A stretch of 52,355 nt of DNA from Acidimicrobiia bacterium. GTDB taxonomy: Bacteria; Acidobacteriota; Vicinamibacteria; Vicinamibacterales; UBA2999. The stretch is taken from assembly GCA_016871275.1 (NCBI GenBank), contig VFZG01000023.1, positions 1 through 52,355 on the forward strand, written 5' to 3'. Below the pieces are notes generated by a model, which saw only the letters and a program-made list of their open reading frames with translations, made no database searches and had not been told where the DNA came from. Position numbers and translations under genes: made by a program. Of the stretch, positions 23,597 through 34,891 are shown in pieces; the stretch's first letter is position 1; each line of letters begins with the position of its first letter.

Positions 23597-25705
23597 CTAG
23601 TTGAACGACTTCCCTTCGGCGGCCAGCTTCTCCAGCAGCGCTGCGGGCTGCCAGTAGTCGCCACACTGCTCGCGATACTGCTTCACCCGCGCCAGCACGG
23701 TCGGCAACCCAATCGCATCGGCATAGAACATCGGCCCGCCGACGTGGCGTGGATACCCAAAGCCGTAGCAGTAGACCGCATCGATGTCGCTGGCGCGGGT
23801 CGCATAGCCCTCTTCAAGGACACGCGCGCCCTCATTCGCAAGCGCGGTCATGATGCGCGCGATGATCTCTTCGTCCTTGACGGCGCGGCGTGTGATGCCG
23901 CGCGTGGCGGCCTCTTCGGCCGCGATTTGATCGACCAGCGGATCGTGGATGCGATTGCGGCTGCCCGCCTCGTACTTGTACCAACCCGCGCCGGTCTTCT
24001 GCCCGTAACGGCCCATCTCGTACAGGCGATCGGGCACCGCTGATTGCGGGCCCTCCGCACGCGTTTTGCCGATCGACTTCAGGAACTGCCGAATGCGCCA
24101 GCCGACGTCGATACCGGCGATGTCCTGCATGCCGAACGGACCGACCGGCATGCCGAACTCGGTCATGGCGTTGTCGATCTGCGGCACGGTGGCGCCTTCT
24201 TCGAGCAACAGCAGCGCCTCACGCATGTAATACGCGAGCATCCGGTTGGCGACGAACGCGAAACAGTTGCCGACCACGACGCCAACCTTGCCGAGCCGCT
24301 TGGCAAGCGCGAGCGACGTGGCGATCGCCTCCTTGCTGGTTTCCTTGCCGCGGACGATCTCCAGCAGCTTCATCACGTTAGCCGGCGAGAAGAAGTGATG
24401 CCCAATCACCTGCCGCGGGCGCCCGCTGGCCTTCGCAAACTCGTCGATGTCGAGCGTCGAGGTGTTCGACGCCAGGATGGACGACGGCCTGGTGATGCGG
24501 CCGAGGTCCGCGAAGATCTGCTTCTTGAGGTTCATGTCCTCGAACGCCGCCTCGACGACGATGTCGACGTGCTCGAAGCCGTCGTAGGCCGTCGTCGGCG
24601 TGATCAGCGACAGCGTTCTGGCCATCGCCTCGGCGGTCATCTTGCCTTTCGCGACCGTGGACTCGTAGTTCTTCCGAATGGTCGCCATGCCCTTCAAGAC
24701 CGCCGCATCGTCCACGTCTTTGAGGAGCACCGGGATGCCGGCATTGGCATAGGCCATGGCGATGCCGCCGCCCATCGTTCCCGCGCCAATCACCGCCGCC
24801 CGCTCGATCTTCGTCACCGGCGTGTCCTTCGGCACGTCCGGCACCTTCGCGGCCTCGCGGTCGGCAAAGAACATGTGCCGCAGCGCGCGGGACTCGTGAG
24901 ACATCACGCAGTCGGCGAACAGTTCGCGCTCGCGCAGGGAGCCGCCCTCGAAGTCGAGCGTGAACGCGCCCTCAATGGCATCAACCGCCGTGAACGGCGC
25001 CTTCACTCCGCGAGCCGTCTTCGCAAGTGCCGCCCGGGCCGCCGCGCAGGCCGCGATTCCGGCGTCACGACTGGCGATCCTCTCTGAGCGCTCGCGCGTT
25101 TTCCTGATGGCTCCGACCTTCGACTGTGCGAATGCGATCGCATCGTCACGCAGGCTGGGACCGGTGATCTGATCGACAATGCCGGCGGCCAGTGCCTGCT
25201 GGGCCGCCACCGGCTTGCCCGCCGTGCACATGTCGATCGCCATCGCGGCGCCGCACAAGCGCGGCAGCCGCTGCGTGCCGCCGGCGCCCGGAATGATGCC
25301 GAGCAGTACCTCCGGCTGCCCGACCTTCGCGTCCGGCGCCATCACCCGGTAGTGGAATGACATCGCCACTTCGAGGCCGCCGCCGAGCGCGGTGCCATGA
25401 ATCGCCGCGACCGTCGGCTTGGTGGCATCTTCGATGCGCATCAGGCGCGCGTGGATGCTCTCCGAACGCTCGAGCGACTGCTCGCGGTTCTTGATGGTGG
25501 CGAAAATCCTGATGTCGGCGCCGGCGATGAAGGTGGAACCCGAGCCGATCAGCACGATCGCGTCGATGCCGGCGTCGGCGCATCCGCGCGCGACCGCCGC
25601 CTCGATGGCTTCCGGCACGCCGGGCCCGAGCGCATTGACCGGAGGGTTGTCGACCGTGAGGACCGCCACGCGGTCCCGGACTTCGTAACGAATCAGTTCA
25701 GGCAT
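23597..25705 (-). CDS. 3-hydroxyacyl-CoA dehydrogenase/enoyl-CoA hydratase (FadJ/FadB-like)
   Basis: This 702-aa multifunctional enzyme hydrates enoyl-CoA and oxidises the resulting 3-hydroxyacyl-CoA. The N-terminal crotonase domain has both catalytic glutamates, E112 in GGGLE and E132 in QPE, with the usual 20-residue spacing. The NAD-binding domain starts near residue 309 with AVIGAGTMGGG, and GHHFFSPANVMKLLEI carries the catalytic histidine. Two C-terminal dehydrogenase domains follow. The ATG at 25705 is one base after the stop of the transporter-binding protein. It is the last gene of the minus-strand operon that starts with the acyl-CoA dehydrogenase at 32349. With the thiolase next door, the beta-oxidation spiral is complete. 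Confidence 0.94.
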   Translation of the reverse strand: MPELIRYEVRDRVAVLTVDNPPVNALGPGVPEAIEAAVARGCADAGIDAIVLIGSGSTFIAGADIRIFATIKNREQSLERSESIHARLMRIEDATKPTVAAIHGTALGGGLEVAMSFHYRVMAPDAKVGQPEVLLGIIPGAGGTQRLPRLCGAAMAIDMCTAGKPVAAQQALAAGIVDQITGPSLRDDAIAFAQSKVGAIRKTRERSERIASRDAGIAACAAARAALAKTARGVKAPFTAVDAIEGAFTLDFEGGSLRERELFADCVMSHESRALRHMFFADREAAKVPDVPKDTPVTKIERAAVIGAGTMGGGIAMAYANAGIPVLLKDVDDAAVLKGMATIRKNYESTVAKGKMTAEAMARTLSLITPTTAYDGFEHVDIVVEAAFEDMNLKKQIFADLGRITRPSSILASNTSTLDIDEFAKASGRPRQVIGHHFFSPANVMKLLEIVRGKETSKEAIATSLALAKRLGKVGVVVGNCFAFVANRMLAYYMREALLLLEEGATVPQIDNAMTEFGMPVGPFGMQDIAGIDVGWRIRQFLKSIGKTRAEGPQSAVPDRLYEMGRYGQKTGAGWYKYEAGSRNRIHDPLVDQIAAEEAATRGITRRAVKDEEIIARIMTALANEGARVLEEGYATRASDIDAVYCYGFGYPRHVGGPMFYADAIGLPTVLARVKQYREQCGDYWQPAALLEKLAAEGKSFN

Positions 25706-25706
25706 G

Positions 25707-26873
25707 TCAGTCGATGTTGGGAAGCTTGAGCGGCAGGAACTTGCCGCCGACAATGTGTGCGGCAATCGTGGTCTGGCGCAAATGCCCCTGTGGGCTGACG
25801 CCGTACAACTCGGACGGCTTGAACTCGTCCGGCAAGGTCGATGCGGCCTCGTCGGCCTTGGCGTGAATCGCCTTGGCGTCGGTGGTGGTGCCGGCCAGCT
25901 CCATCGCGCGCGCCAGGATACGCAGCGCACCGTAGGTCAGGCTGACTTCGCGCGGCGGGTCGCGATCTTCACCCTTCTTCTGCCGGTACTTCTCAACGAA
26001 CCGCGCCGCGCGGAAGTCCGGATGATGCACCATCGGCATGACGCCGACGGCGTTCTCGAGCATCGCCATCGGCACCAGGGTATTCATCTCCTCGAATTTC
26101 GCCTGATCCATGACCACGAATCCACCGTTGAAACCCTGCTCGCGGGCGGCCTTGATCACCAGCGCGGTGGCTTGCGACGGCCCGCCGACGAACAGCACAT
26201 CCGGCTTCTCCGACAGCGCCTTGCTGACCACGCTCGAGAAATCGGTGGTGGTGTTGTAGTCGATCTCGTTGTTGGTCAGCAGCGTGCCGCCCTTGCCTTC
26301 CCACACCGCCGAGAATCCCTTGGTCCACTGTTTCGCGTAGGCGTGAGCACCGGGGATGCGCCCGAGCCGCTTGCCGTGATTGGCCATCATGGTGTCCGCG
26401 AACGCCTCGAAGTAGATGACGTACTTCGGCGGAATCATCAGCGTCAGCGGGTTGCCGTTCTCGACCACCTGGGGTTCGCTCGTGTAGGCGCCGACGATGA
26501 AGGGCGGGTTCGTGGCGTTGAAGCCCTGAATCGCCAGAATGCCGCCGCTGTGCGGGCAGAAGACGACCGGCGAACCGTACTGATGGACCAGGCGTTTGGC
26601 GTTGGTGGCCGACTCGTTCGGAAAGTAGCGATCGTCGAGCGGCTGCACGGTGAAGGTCACCTTGTTGCCGTTGACGGTGATGCCGCCGCTGTCGTTGATG
26701 TCGGCGATCGCCATCTCGATGCCGTCGAGCACGTTGCGCCCGTAGAGCGCGGCGCCGCCGCTCAACGGACCGGTGAACCCAATCGTGACCGTCTCAGGGC
26801 CACCGTCATTCGTCGCGGCGCACCCGGACACGAGGGCCGCGACGACAATGGCGGCGAGAGTTCTGATGTGCAT
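25707..26873 (-). CDS. ABC transporter substrate-binding lipoprotein (branched-chain amino acid/HAAT type)
   Basis: The 388-aa protein is a periplasmic-binding lipoprotein. The signal peptide ends in the lipobox LVSGC with C18 as the lipidated residue. The mature protein starts with VTIGFTGPLSGGAALYG, the LivK/LivJ-type fold (Peripla_BP_6). It supplies the LivHMGF-like membrane and ATPase genes directly upstream. Its place between those genes and fadJ suggests that the ligand is a carboxylic or amino acid fed into beta-oxidation rather than leucine for protein synthesis. This is inference, and the ligand cannot be read from the sequence. The start at 26873 follows a 38-base spacer full of short repeats. 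Confidence 0.9.
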   Translation of the reverse strand: MHIRTLAAIVVAALVSGCAATNDGGPETVTIGFTGPLSGGAALYGRNVLDGIEMAIADINDSGGITVNGNKVTFTVQPLDDRYFPNESATNAKRLVHQYGSPVVFCPHSGGILAIQGFNATNPPFIVGAYTSEPQVVENGNPLTLMIPPKYVIYFEAFADTMMANHGKRLGRIPGAHAYAKQWTKGFSAVWEGKGGTLLTNNEIDYNTTTDFSSVVSKALSEKPDVLFVGGPSQATALVIKAAREQGFNGGFVVMDQAKFEEMNTLVPMAMLENAVGVMPMVHHPDFRAARFVEKYRQKKGEDRDPPREVSLTYGALRILARAMELAGTTTDAKAIHAKADEAASTLPDEFKPSELYGVSPQGHLRQTTIAAHIVGGKFLPLKLPNID

Positions 26874-26876
26874 GTA

Positions 26877-26919
26877 AGCCCCTAAGCCTTGCGCCCGTAA
26901 GCCCTACGCCCCTACGCCC
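26877..26919. repeat. Short tandem repeats of the GTAAGCCC / CCCTACG type
   Basis: The livF-to-binding-protein spacer is composed of imperfect 7- to 8-base words (TAAGCCCC, GTAAGCC, CTACGCCC), and the last one includes the livF stop codon. The words resemble those at 48723 and, more loosely, at 9196. No other function is visible. Confidence 0.55.
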
Positions 26920-27619
26920 CCATGTACGCCCGACGGACCTCGTCGTGCTGCATCAGTTCGGCCGCGGGACCATGGAGCACGAGGCGACCGCCTTCGAGCA
27001 CGTAGCCGCGGTGCGCGATCTCGAGCGCGGCGTAGGCATTCTGTTCCGACAGCAGCACCATTGTACCGGTGCGATTGATGGCCGCAACCGCCTCGAGCAC
27101 CTGCGCCACGACCTTCGGCGCGAGGCTGACCGACGGTTCATCGAGCAGCAGAATCTTTGGCTCGGCCATCAGCGCCCTGCCGACCGAGACCATCTGCTGC
27201 TGGCCACCGCTCAACGCGCCCGCGGGATCGTTCATCCGGCCCGACAGCGGCGGGAACAACTCCAGCACCCTCGCCAGGCGCCGTTGGATCTCGGCCTTGT
27301 CGTGGCAGCGATAGGCGCCGAGCCGGAGGTTGGTCCCGACCGACAGCTCAGGAAACAGCTTGCGTCCTTCCGGACAATGCGACAGACCGGAATCGACAAT
27401 CGCGCGCGGGCTCAACGACGACAGCTCCTGGCCCGCCCACTCAATGCGCGAGCCGCGGTCCGCCGGCGTCAGGCCGCTGACGGCGCGGAAGATCGTCGTC
27501 TTGCCGGCGCCATTGGCGCCAAGCAGCACGACCAGCTCGCCGGGACGGACTTCGAAGGAGACCTCCCGAACAGCCTGGAAGCTGCCGTACGACACGGTGA
27601 GGGCCGACACCTTCAGCAT
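26912..27619 (-). CDS. ABC transporter ATP-binding protein, LivF type
   Basis: The 235-aa ATPase is one of the two that power the HAAT-type importer. Walker A is LLGANGAGKTT, the signature is LSGGQQQ, and Walker B is ILLLDEPSVSLAP, all intact. The C-terminus RRAYMGA is the usual LivF end. The ATG at 27619 overlaps the livG stop by one base (TGATG), so the pair is translationally coupled. The two ATPases are expected to work as a heterodimer under LivH and LivM. Confidence 0.92.
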   Translation of the reverse strand: MLKVSALTVSYGSFQAVREVSFEVRPGELVVLLGANGAGKTTIFRAVSGLTPADRGSRIEWAGQELSSLSPRAIVDSGLSHCPEGRKLFPELSVGTNLRLGAYRCHDKAEIQRRLARVLELFPPLSGRMNDPAGALSGGQQQMVSVGRALMAEPKILLLDEPSVSLAPKVVAQVLEAVAAINRTGTMVLLSEQNAYAALEIAHRGYVLEGGRLVLHGPAAELMQHDEVRRAYMGA

Positions 27620-28377
27620 CAGTGGCGCCCCAGGTAGGCATCCAGCACAGCCGGATCGGTGCGAATCTCATCCGGCGTGCCCTGCGCGATCTTCCTGCCG
27701 TAGTCGAGCACCATGATGCGCTGGCACAACTGCATCACCACCTGCATCTGGTGCTCGATCAGCAGCACGGTGACGCCGGCGGCGGCAATCTCTTCGATCA
27801 GGCTGATCAGACCACGCGTCTGCTCGGCGTTGATGCCTGCTGACGGCTCATCCAGCAGCAGCAGGCGCGGCTTCGCGACCAGCGCGAGCGCGATCGCCAG
27901 GCGCTTCTGCTGCTCCTGCGTGAGATCCTGGGCACGGCGCCCGGCGAAGGCGTCCAGCCCGACGAACGCGAGCGCGTCACGAGACGCGGCGCGGGCCTCA
28001 CCTTCTTCTCGCGTCAAGCGGCCCGTCCGCAACAGCGCGTCGAGCACCCCCGACTTGGTGCGCTGGCGATAACCCACCAGGACGTTGTCGACAGCCGTGG
28101 CATCCGCAAACAACGTCGTGGCCTGGAACGTGCGCGCTACGCCAAGACGCGCGACCTGATGCGCAGCCAGAGCGGTGACGTCGCGTCCATCGAACAGGAT
28201 GCGGCCGCTCGAGGCCGGCAGCGCACGGCTGATCAAATTGAAGAACGTGGTCTTGCCGGCGCCGTTCGGGCCGATGATGCCGGTAATCGATCCCGATGCG
28301 ACCGAGAAGTCCACGCGGTCCACGGCGCGCAGGCCGCCGAACGATTTGCTGAGCTGATGCGCCTCGACCAGCATCAT
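27619..28377 (-). CDS. ABC transporter ATP-binding protein, LivG type
   Basis: The 252-aa ATPase has Walker A GIIGPNGAGKTT, a signature region reading LTQEQQKRLA in place of the usual glycine-containing LSGGQ-like sequence, and Walker B LLLLDEPSAGI. The degenerate signature still has the QQ(K/R) RL part seen in LivG proteins. Two adjacent ATG codons (28377 and 28374) are available. The first overlaps the livM stop as ATGA. The C-terminal DAYLGRH is characteristic of LivG. Confidence 0.92.
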   Translation of the reverse strand: MMLVEAHQLSKSFGGLRAVDRVDFSVASGSITGIIGPNGAGKTTFFNLISRALPASSGRILFDGRDVTALAAHQVARLGVARTFQATTLFADATAVDNVLVGYRQRTKSGVLDALLRTGRLTREEGEARAASRDALAFVGLDAFAGRRAQDLTQEQQKRLAIALALVAKPRLLLLDEPSAGINAEQTRGLISLIEEIAAAGVTVLLIEHQMQVVMQLCQRIMVLDYGRKIAQGTPDEIRTDPAVLDAYLGRH

Positions 28378-29318
28378 GACGGCTTGACCTCGCTCACGCG
28401 CTGCCGCATCAGCGATCGCGCCGCGCCCGCCAGGCCGGCCGGCATGAAGAGGATCAGCAGCACCAGCGCCAGGCCGAAGATGATCATCTGGTAGTGCTGC
28501 AGGACGGCGAGCACCTGCGACAGCCCATAGACAATGAACGTGCCGGCCACCGGACCGGCGAGCGAGCCGATGCCGCCGACCATGACGTAGAGCAGCGTGT
28601 TGAACGTCATTTCGACGTTGGCCGACTCCGGCCCTAGAAAGCCGATGAAGCCGGCAAACAATCCGCCGGCCAATCCGGCGAGCGAGGCCGAGATCGTGAA
28701 GGCCAGCCGTTTGGCCGCCATCACGTCCACCCCGACCGCAGCCGCCAGCGGTTCACTTTCGCGCACCGCCATCAGCGTGCGGCCGACCGGCGATCGCACC
28801 AGCCGTGAAATCGCGAGCACGGTGATCACGAGGAAGAACAGCGCCAGGTACGATCGGGCGAGGGTCGAGTCGAAGCTGATCGGCCCGATGGGCCCAGGCC
28901 CGGGAATGCCGATCACCCCGATGTGGCCGCGCGTCAGCGACTCCCACTTCTGGATCACCAGGTGGATGATGATCCCGACCGCCATGGTGAAGATCGCGAA
29001 GTAATGACCCTTGCTGCGCAGGCAGATCGAACCGATCGCATAGCCCGACACCGCGCAGAGCGCGACACCGGCGGGCAGGCCGATCCAGAACGAGATACCG
29101 GCCTTGGTCGCGAGCAGCGCGAGCGCATAGGCACCGATGCCGAAGAATCCGGAATGGGCCAGCGACAGCTGGCCGGCGAGCCCGAGAATGACGTTGAGGC
29201 CGCACGCCGAGATTGCGAACACGTATCCCTGCGTCAGGATCTGCAGGTAGTACTCGTTGGGCAACAGCAACGGCACGATCACGGCGGCGAGCAGCGCGGC
29301 CCACGGCAACAGGTGCAT
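28374..29318 (-). CDS. ABC transporter permease, LivM type
   Basis: The 314-aa integral membrane protein has about eight or nine hydrophobic spans and the family segments GLAGQLSLAHSGFFGIGAYA and MVGGIGSLAGPVAGT. It forms the translocation pore with the LivH-type protein. The reading frame is open far upstream across livH, but the family N-terminus and a two-base gap to livH support the ATG at 29318. It overlaps livG by four bases (ATGA). Confidence 0.92.
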   Translation of the reverse strand: MHLLPWAALLAAVIVPLLLPNEYYLQILTQGYVFAISACGLNVILGLAGQLSLAHSGFFGIGAYALALLATKAGISFWIGLPAGVALCAVSGYAIGSICLRSKGHYFAIFTMAVGIIIHLVIQKWESLTRGHIGVIGIPGPGPIGPISFDSTLARSYLALFFLVITVLAISRLVRSPVGRTLMAVRESEPLAAAVGVDVMAAKRLAFTISASLAGLAGGLFAGFIGFLGPESANVEMTFNTLLYVMVGGIGSLAGPVAGTFIVYGLSQVLAVLQHYQMIIFGLALVLLILFMPAGLAGAARSLMRQRVSEVKPS

Positions 29319-29320
29319 CG

Positions 29321-30181
29321 TCACACCGCTGCCTTGAACAGGCCCGCCGGCCTGAACGTGAAGACCAGCGCCAGCACGACAAAGGCAATCAAATCCTGGT
29401 AGGTGGCCGACACGTAGGTGCCGCCAAGGCTTTCCGCCAGCGCCAGCAGGTAGCCGCCGATCAACGCACCGGTGACGCTGCCCATGCCGCCGAGCACGAC
29501 GATGACGAACGCCTTCAAGGTCACGACCGTGCCCATCGCGGGATAGACCAGGCTGATCGGCGCGATCAATGCGCCGGCAACGGCGGCCAGCGCCGCCGAA
29601 ATCGCAAACGTGGCCATCGCCACGCGGCCGGTGTCGATGCCGACCAGCAGCGCCGCTTCCGGATTCTGCGCCGTCGCGCGAATCGCCGCGCCCGCCGTGG
29701 TGCGCGTCAGGAATACCAGCAGCGCCATCATCGACGCCGCCGCGGCCCCCAGCAGAATCAGACGATGCGCGGCGACCGGCAGGCCGAACAACGACACGAT
29801 TCCGCCGTAGGGCGTATCGGTGTGACGGAATTCCGGACCCCAGATGTTCTGCGCCACGGCCTCGAGCAGCAGCATCACACCGAGCGCCGCGATCATCGAG
29901 TTCAGCGGGGGCGCGTGGCGCAGCGGTCGAAACACGCTCCGCTCGAGCACCGCGCCGGCGATGGCGAGCGTGACCACCGCGATGGCCATCGCGATCCAGT
30001 AGTGAACGCCGGCTCGCATCACCAGCGCGTACGACAGGTAGGCGCCGAACATGAACAACTGGCCATGGGCGAAATTCGGCACGTTCATGGTGCCGTAGAT
30101 CAAGGTCAGGCCGAGCGCGACCAGGCTGTAGACGCTGCCGGTCACGAGCCCGTTGAGAATCTGCTGCGCGAAGAGTTCCAT
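29321..30181 (-). CDS. ABC transporter permease, LivH type
   Basis: The 286-aa membrane protein starts ELFAQQILNGLVTGSVYSLVALGLTLIYG in two recognisable blocks and contains GGMGSVTGALIGGY near the C-terminus, both LivH hallmarks. It has about eight spans. It follows the MaoC hydratase by three bases and precedes livM by two, so transporter and beta-oxidation enzymes are made from one message. Confidence 0.92.
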   Translation of the reverse strand: MELFAQQILNGLVTGSVYSLVALGLTLIYGTMNVPNFAHGQLFMFGAYLSYALVMRAGVHYWIAMAIAVVTLAIAGAVLERSVFRPLRHAPPLNSMIAALGVMLLLEAVAQNIWGPEFRHTDTPYGGIVSLFGLPVAAHRLILLGAAAASMMALLVFLTRTTAGAAIRATAQNPEAALLVGIDTGRVAMATFAISAALAAVAGALIAPISLVYPAMGTVVTLKAFVIVVLGGMGSVTGALIGGYLLALAESLGGTYVSATYQDLIAFVVLALVFTFRPAGLFKAAV

Positions 30182-30184
30182 CGG

Positions 30185-30624
30185 CTAGTGGTAGTAGCGA
30201 ACGAGCCACTCCGCCGCACAGCACGGCTTCTCCGAGCCGTCACGCTCGATGACGATGCGCCATGTCGCCTGCACGCCACCGTCGACGTCGTCCACGGCCA
30301 GCAACGTGCAACGGCCGCGGACCCGCGATCCGCACGGCAGCGGCGCAGGGAACCTGACCTTGTTGAGACCGTAATTGACGCCCATCCGCGCGCCGTCGAT
30401 GGCGCCGGCGGCGTCACGCAGCAGCCGGCTGGCGAGAGCGAGCGTGTAGAACCCGTGCGCAATCGTGCCGCCGTACTGCGAGTCGCGCGCGGCGCGGTCG
30501 GAGTCGACGTGAATCCACTGGCGATCGCCGGTGATGTCGGCAAACGCCGTGACCTGCTCCTGCGTCACCTCGCGCCACGGCGACACCATCTCCCGTCCGA
30601 TGACGTCGTTCAGCCGATCGACGG

Positions 30625-30628
<4 letters not shown>
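30185..30628 (-). CDS. MaoC-like (R)-specific enoyl-CoA hydratase
   Basis: The 147-aa hot-dog-fold protein has the hydratase-2 catalytic motif D-x4-H at D35 and H40 (GDRQWIH) followed by HGFYTLALAS, the typical MaoC/NodN pattern. It should hydrate enoyl-CoA to the (R)-3-hydroxyacyl form, or act on a branched or hydroxylated acyl-CoA. FadJ in the same operon makes the (S) isomer, so this enzyme may serve a special intermediate. The start overlaps the acyl-CoA dehydrogenase stop as ATGA. Confidence 0.87.
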
Positions 30629-32349
<1,721 letters not shown>

Positions 32350-32435
32350 GGGGTGGCAACGATAGCATCGAGGTCCGCAATGCGACAACGCTCAATCGGT
32401 GTAAGCTCTTGTGCCTGTCCCGAGGATCCGTCCGC

Positions 32436-33212
32436 ATGCGCCCTGTATCGGAACTCTTCACCCTCACCGGCCGCGTCGCCATTGTCACCGGCGGCTCGCG
32501 GGGTCTCGGCGAGGAAATGGCCGAAGGCCTGGCCGAAGCCGGCGCGTCGTTGATGCTGTGCGCCCGCCGCGAACAGTGGCTGACGCCCACCCTGGAGTCG
32601 TTCCGCACGCGCGGCTTCACGGTGGATGGCATGGTCTGCGACGTCTCGAACCCCGAGCAGGTGCAGGCGGTGGTCGATCGCACGATCGCCACCTACCGGC
32701 AGGTGGACATCCTCGTCAACAACGCGGGCGTGAGCTGGGGCGAGGCACCGGAGACCATGCCGCTCGACAAGTGGCAGAAGGTGATCGACATCAACCTGAC
32801 CGGGGCGTTCCTGTTTTCGCAGGCGGCCGGCCGGGAGATGCTGAAGCGCCGCTATGGCCGGATCATCAACATCGCCTCGATTGCCGGCCTGCACGCCTCG
32901 ACGACGGGCGCGCACTATGCGGGCTACGCCGCGAGCAAGGCCGGGCTGATGGGACTCACACGCGAACTGGCGGGCACGTGGGGGCGCCAGGGGATTCGCG
33001 TCAATGCGATCGCGCCGGGTTTCTTCCATTCCCGGCTCGCCGACCCGGCCATCGTCCACGCCGAACCGGGCATCAAGGCCACCAGTCCCATTCCACGCGT
33101 CGGCGATGCCGGCGAGTTGAAGGGCGTCGCCGTCTTCCTGGCGTCTGACGCCTCGAACTACATCACCGGGCAGACCATCGTGGTCGACGGCGGACGCACG
33201 ATCGCCGGATGA
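32436..33212 (+). CDS. Short-chain dehydrogenase/reductase
   Basis: The 258-aa classical SDR has the cofactor motif TGGSRGLG (residues 18-25), NNAG (95-98), catalytic S148 and Y164-x3-K168. It ends [16 protein letters not shown] as in the FabG/gluconate-5-dehydrogenase-like group. I chose the ATG at 32436 because GAGGA lies nine bases before it. An earlier start is possible. It is the first gene of a three-gene operon with an acyl-CoA synthetase and an ACAD10/11-type dehydrogenase. In the levulinate (lva) pathway an SDR in such company reduces a 4-ketoacyl-CoA to a 4-hydroxyacyl-CoA, but other roles are possible. Confidence 0.9.
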   Translation: MRPVSELFTLTGRVAIVTGGSRGLGEEMAEGLAEAGASLMLCARREQWLTPTLESFRTRGFTVDGMVCDVSNPEQVQAVVDRTIATYRQVDILVNNAGVSWGEAPETMPLDKWQKVIDINLTGAFLFSQAAGREMLKRRYGRIINIASIAGLHASTTGAHYAGYAASKAGLMGLTRELAGTWGRQGIRVNAIAPGFFHSRLADPAIVHAEPGIKATSPIPRVGDAGELKGVAVFLASDASNYITGQTIVVDGGRTIAG

Positions 33213-34891
33213 AGACCGACTCTCCGACGCCGCTCAAGGCAGGGCGTCCCCGTCCGTGGCTGGAGCACTACGACTACTGGGTGCCGCGCCACGCCAACTA
33301 TCCGCGACGCCCGTTGTACGAGATCCTCCGGCGGACCGCCGCTGAAAGCCGTGAGCTGACGGCGACGTCGTTCCTGGGCGCCGATCTGACGTTTGGCGAG
33401 CTGAAGGACGACGCCGATCGACTCGCGACGTCGCTCGCCCGGCTCGGCATCACCAAGGGCGATCGCATCGGCGTGATGCTGCCGAATTGCCCGCAGTATC
33501 CGATCGCGGTCTTCGCGATCCTGCGGCTCGGCGCCATCGTCGTCAACGTGAACCCGGCCTACACGCCGCCTGAGGTCGCCTTCATCACGCGCGACTCCGG
33601 TCTGCGTCTGCTGATCACGCTCGACCGCCTGGTGCCGGCGGTCACGCCGCTCGCCGGAACGACGGCGCTGCAGACGATCGTCATCACGTCGCTGACCGAG
33701 TTTTCACCCGCAGCCAACGCGCCGGCAGCAATGGCCGGAACGCTCAGGTTTCAGGACCTGATCGCCGAATCGACGATCGACTTGCCACGCGTGGAGATCG
33801 ATCCGGAAGAAGACCTTGCGGTCCTGCAGTACACCGGCGGCACGACCGGTGTGCCGAAGGCGGCGATGCTCACGCACTGCAACATCTTTGCCAACACCAT
33901 CCAGACCGAGCTGTGGCATCACCGCAGCGTCGAGCGCGGCCGCGATCGGTTCCTGATGGTGATTCCGTATTTCCACATCTACGGCCTGACGGTCGGCATG
34001 ATGCGTGGCGTGTGGCAAGGCGCGCAGCAGATCCTGATCCCGCAATACGACGTCGAGATGGTGCTGGCGGCGCTGCGCGACTACCAGCCGACCTACTTCC
34101 CCGCGGTGCCGACCATTTTCGTGTCCCTGCTCAACCATCCGAAGTTACGCGAGTTCCATCTCGATCGGGTGTGCACGTTCAACAGCGGATCCGCGCCGAT
34201 CGCGATGGACGTGCTCGAGCAGTTCGAGCGCGCCATCAATGTGCCGCTCAACCAGGGATACGGCCTGTCGGAAGCATCGCCGGTCACGCATTCCACGCCG
34301 CACCTGGCAAAACGCCAGCCGGCCAGCATTGGCCTGCCGATGCCCGACACCGACGTCAAGATCGTCGATCTCGAGACCGGCATCCGCGAATTGCCGCTCG
34401 GCGAAGCCGGCGAGCTGTGCGTCTCGGGACCACAGGTCATGAAGGGCTACTGGAATCGTCCTGATGAAACGGCAATCGCGCTGCGGACCGATGCCGACGG
34501 AGTAGTGTGGCTGCACACCGGCGACGTCGCGCGCCTTGATGAAGACGGCTTCACCTACATCGTGCAGCGCAAGAAGGACATGATCATCGTGGACGGCTAC
34601 AACGTCTATCCGTCTGACGTCGAGGCCGCGATCCACTCCCACCCCGCGGTCATGGAAGTGGCAGTGATCGGCGTGCCGCATGCCTACCACGGCGAGGTGG
34701 TGCGCGCCGCGGTGGTGCTGAAGCCGGGCCAGACGGTCACTCCCGCCGAGCTCGAGGCGCATTGCGCCAGCCGGCTGACCGAGTACAAGAGACCCCGCTC
34801 CATCGAGATCAGAGACAGCCTGCCGAAGACTGCGGTCGGCAAGGTGTTGTACACGAAGCTGCGTGAAGAGGCGGCCGCCCAGCATGTTTGA
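33209..34891 (+). CDS. Acyl-CoA synthetase (class I adenylate-forming enzyme)
   Basis: The 560-aa enzyme activates a carboxylic acid to its CoA ester through an acyl-adenylate. The ATP-binding P-loop [10 protein letters not shown] spans residues 208-217, the A5 motif [10 protein letters not shown] is present, and the A8 hinge is [20 protein letters not shown]. The catalytic lysine is in the C-terminal PKTAVGK. It resembles long-chain and 4-coumarate-type ligases, and its chain length cannot be assigned. Start and SDR stop overlap as ATGA, and its end overlaps the next gene by eight bases. Confidence 0.93.
   Translation: MKTDSPTPLKAGRPRPWLEHYDYWVPRHANYPRRPLYEILRRTAAESRELTATSFLGADLTFGELKDDADRLATSLARLGITKGDRIGVMLPNCPQYPIAVFAILRLGAIVVNVNPAYTPPEVAFITRDSGLRLLITLDRLVPAVTPLAGTTALQTIVITSLTEFSPAANAPAAMAGTLRFQDLIAESTIDLPRVEIDPEEDLAVLQYTGGTTGVPKAAMLTHCNIFANTIQTELWHHRSVERGRDRFLMVIPYFHIYGLTVGMMRGVWQGAQQILIPQYDVEMVLAALRDYQPTYFPAVPTIFVSLLNHPKLREFHLDRVCTFNSGSAPIAMDVLEQFERAINVPLNQGYGLSEASPVTHSTPHLAKRQPASIGLPMPDTDVKIVDLETGIRELPLGEAGELCVSGPQVMKGYWNRPDETAIALRTDADGVVWLHTGDVARLDEDGFTYIVQRKKDMIIVDGYNVYPSDVEAAIHSHPAVMEVAVIGVPHAYHGEVVRAAVVLKPGQTVTPAELEAHCASRLTEYKRPRSIEIRDSLPKTAVGKVLYTKLREEAAAQHV

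Noticed and set aside
28374-30224. 616-aa open frame that looks like a fusion across livH and livM
   Set aside because: LivH is encoded in another frame with its own stop at 29321. The N-terminal half of the long frame is not permease sequence.
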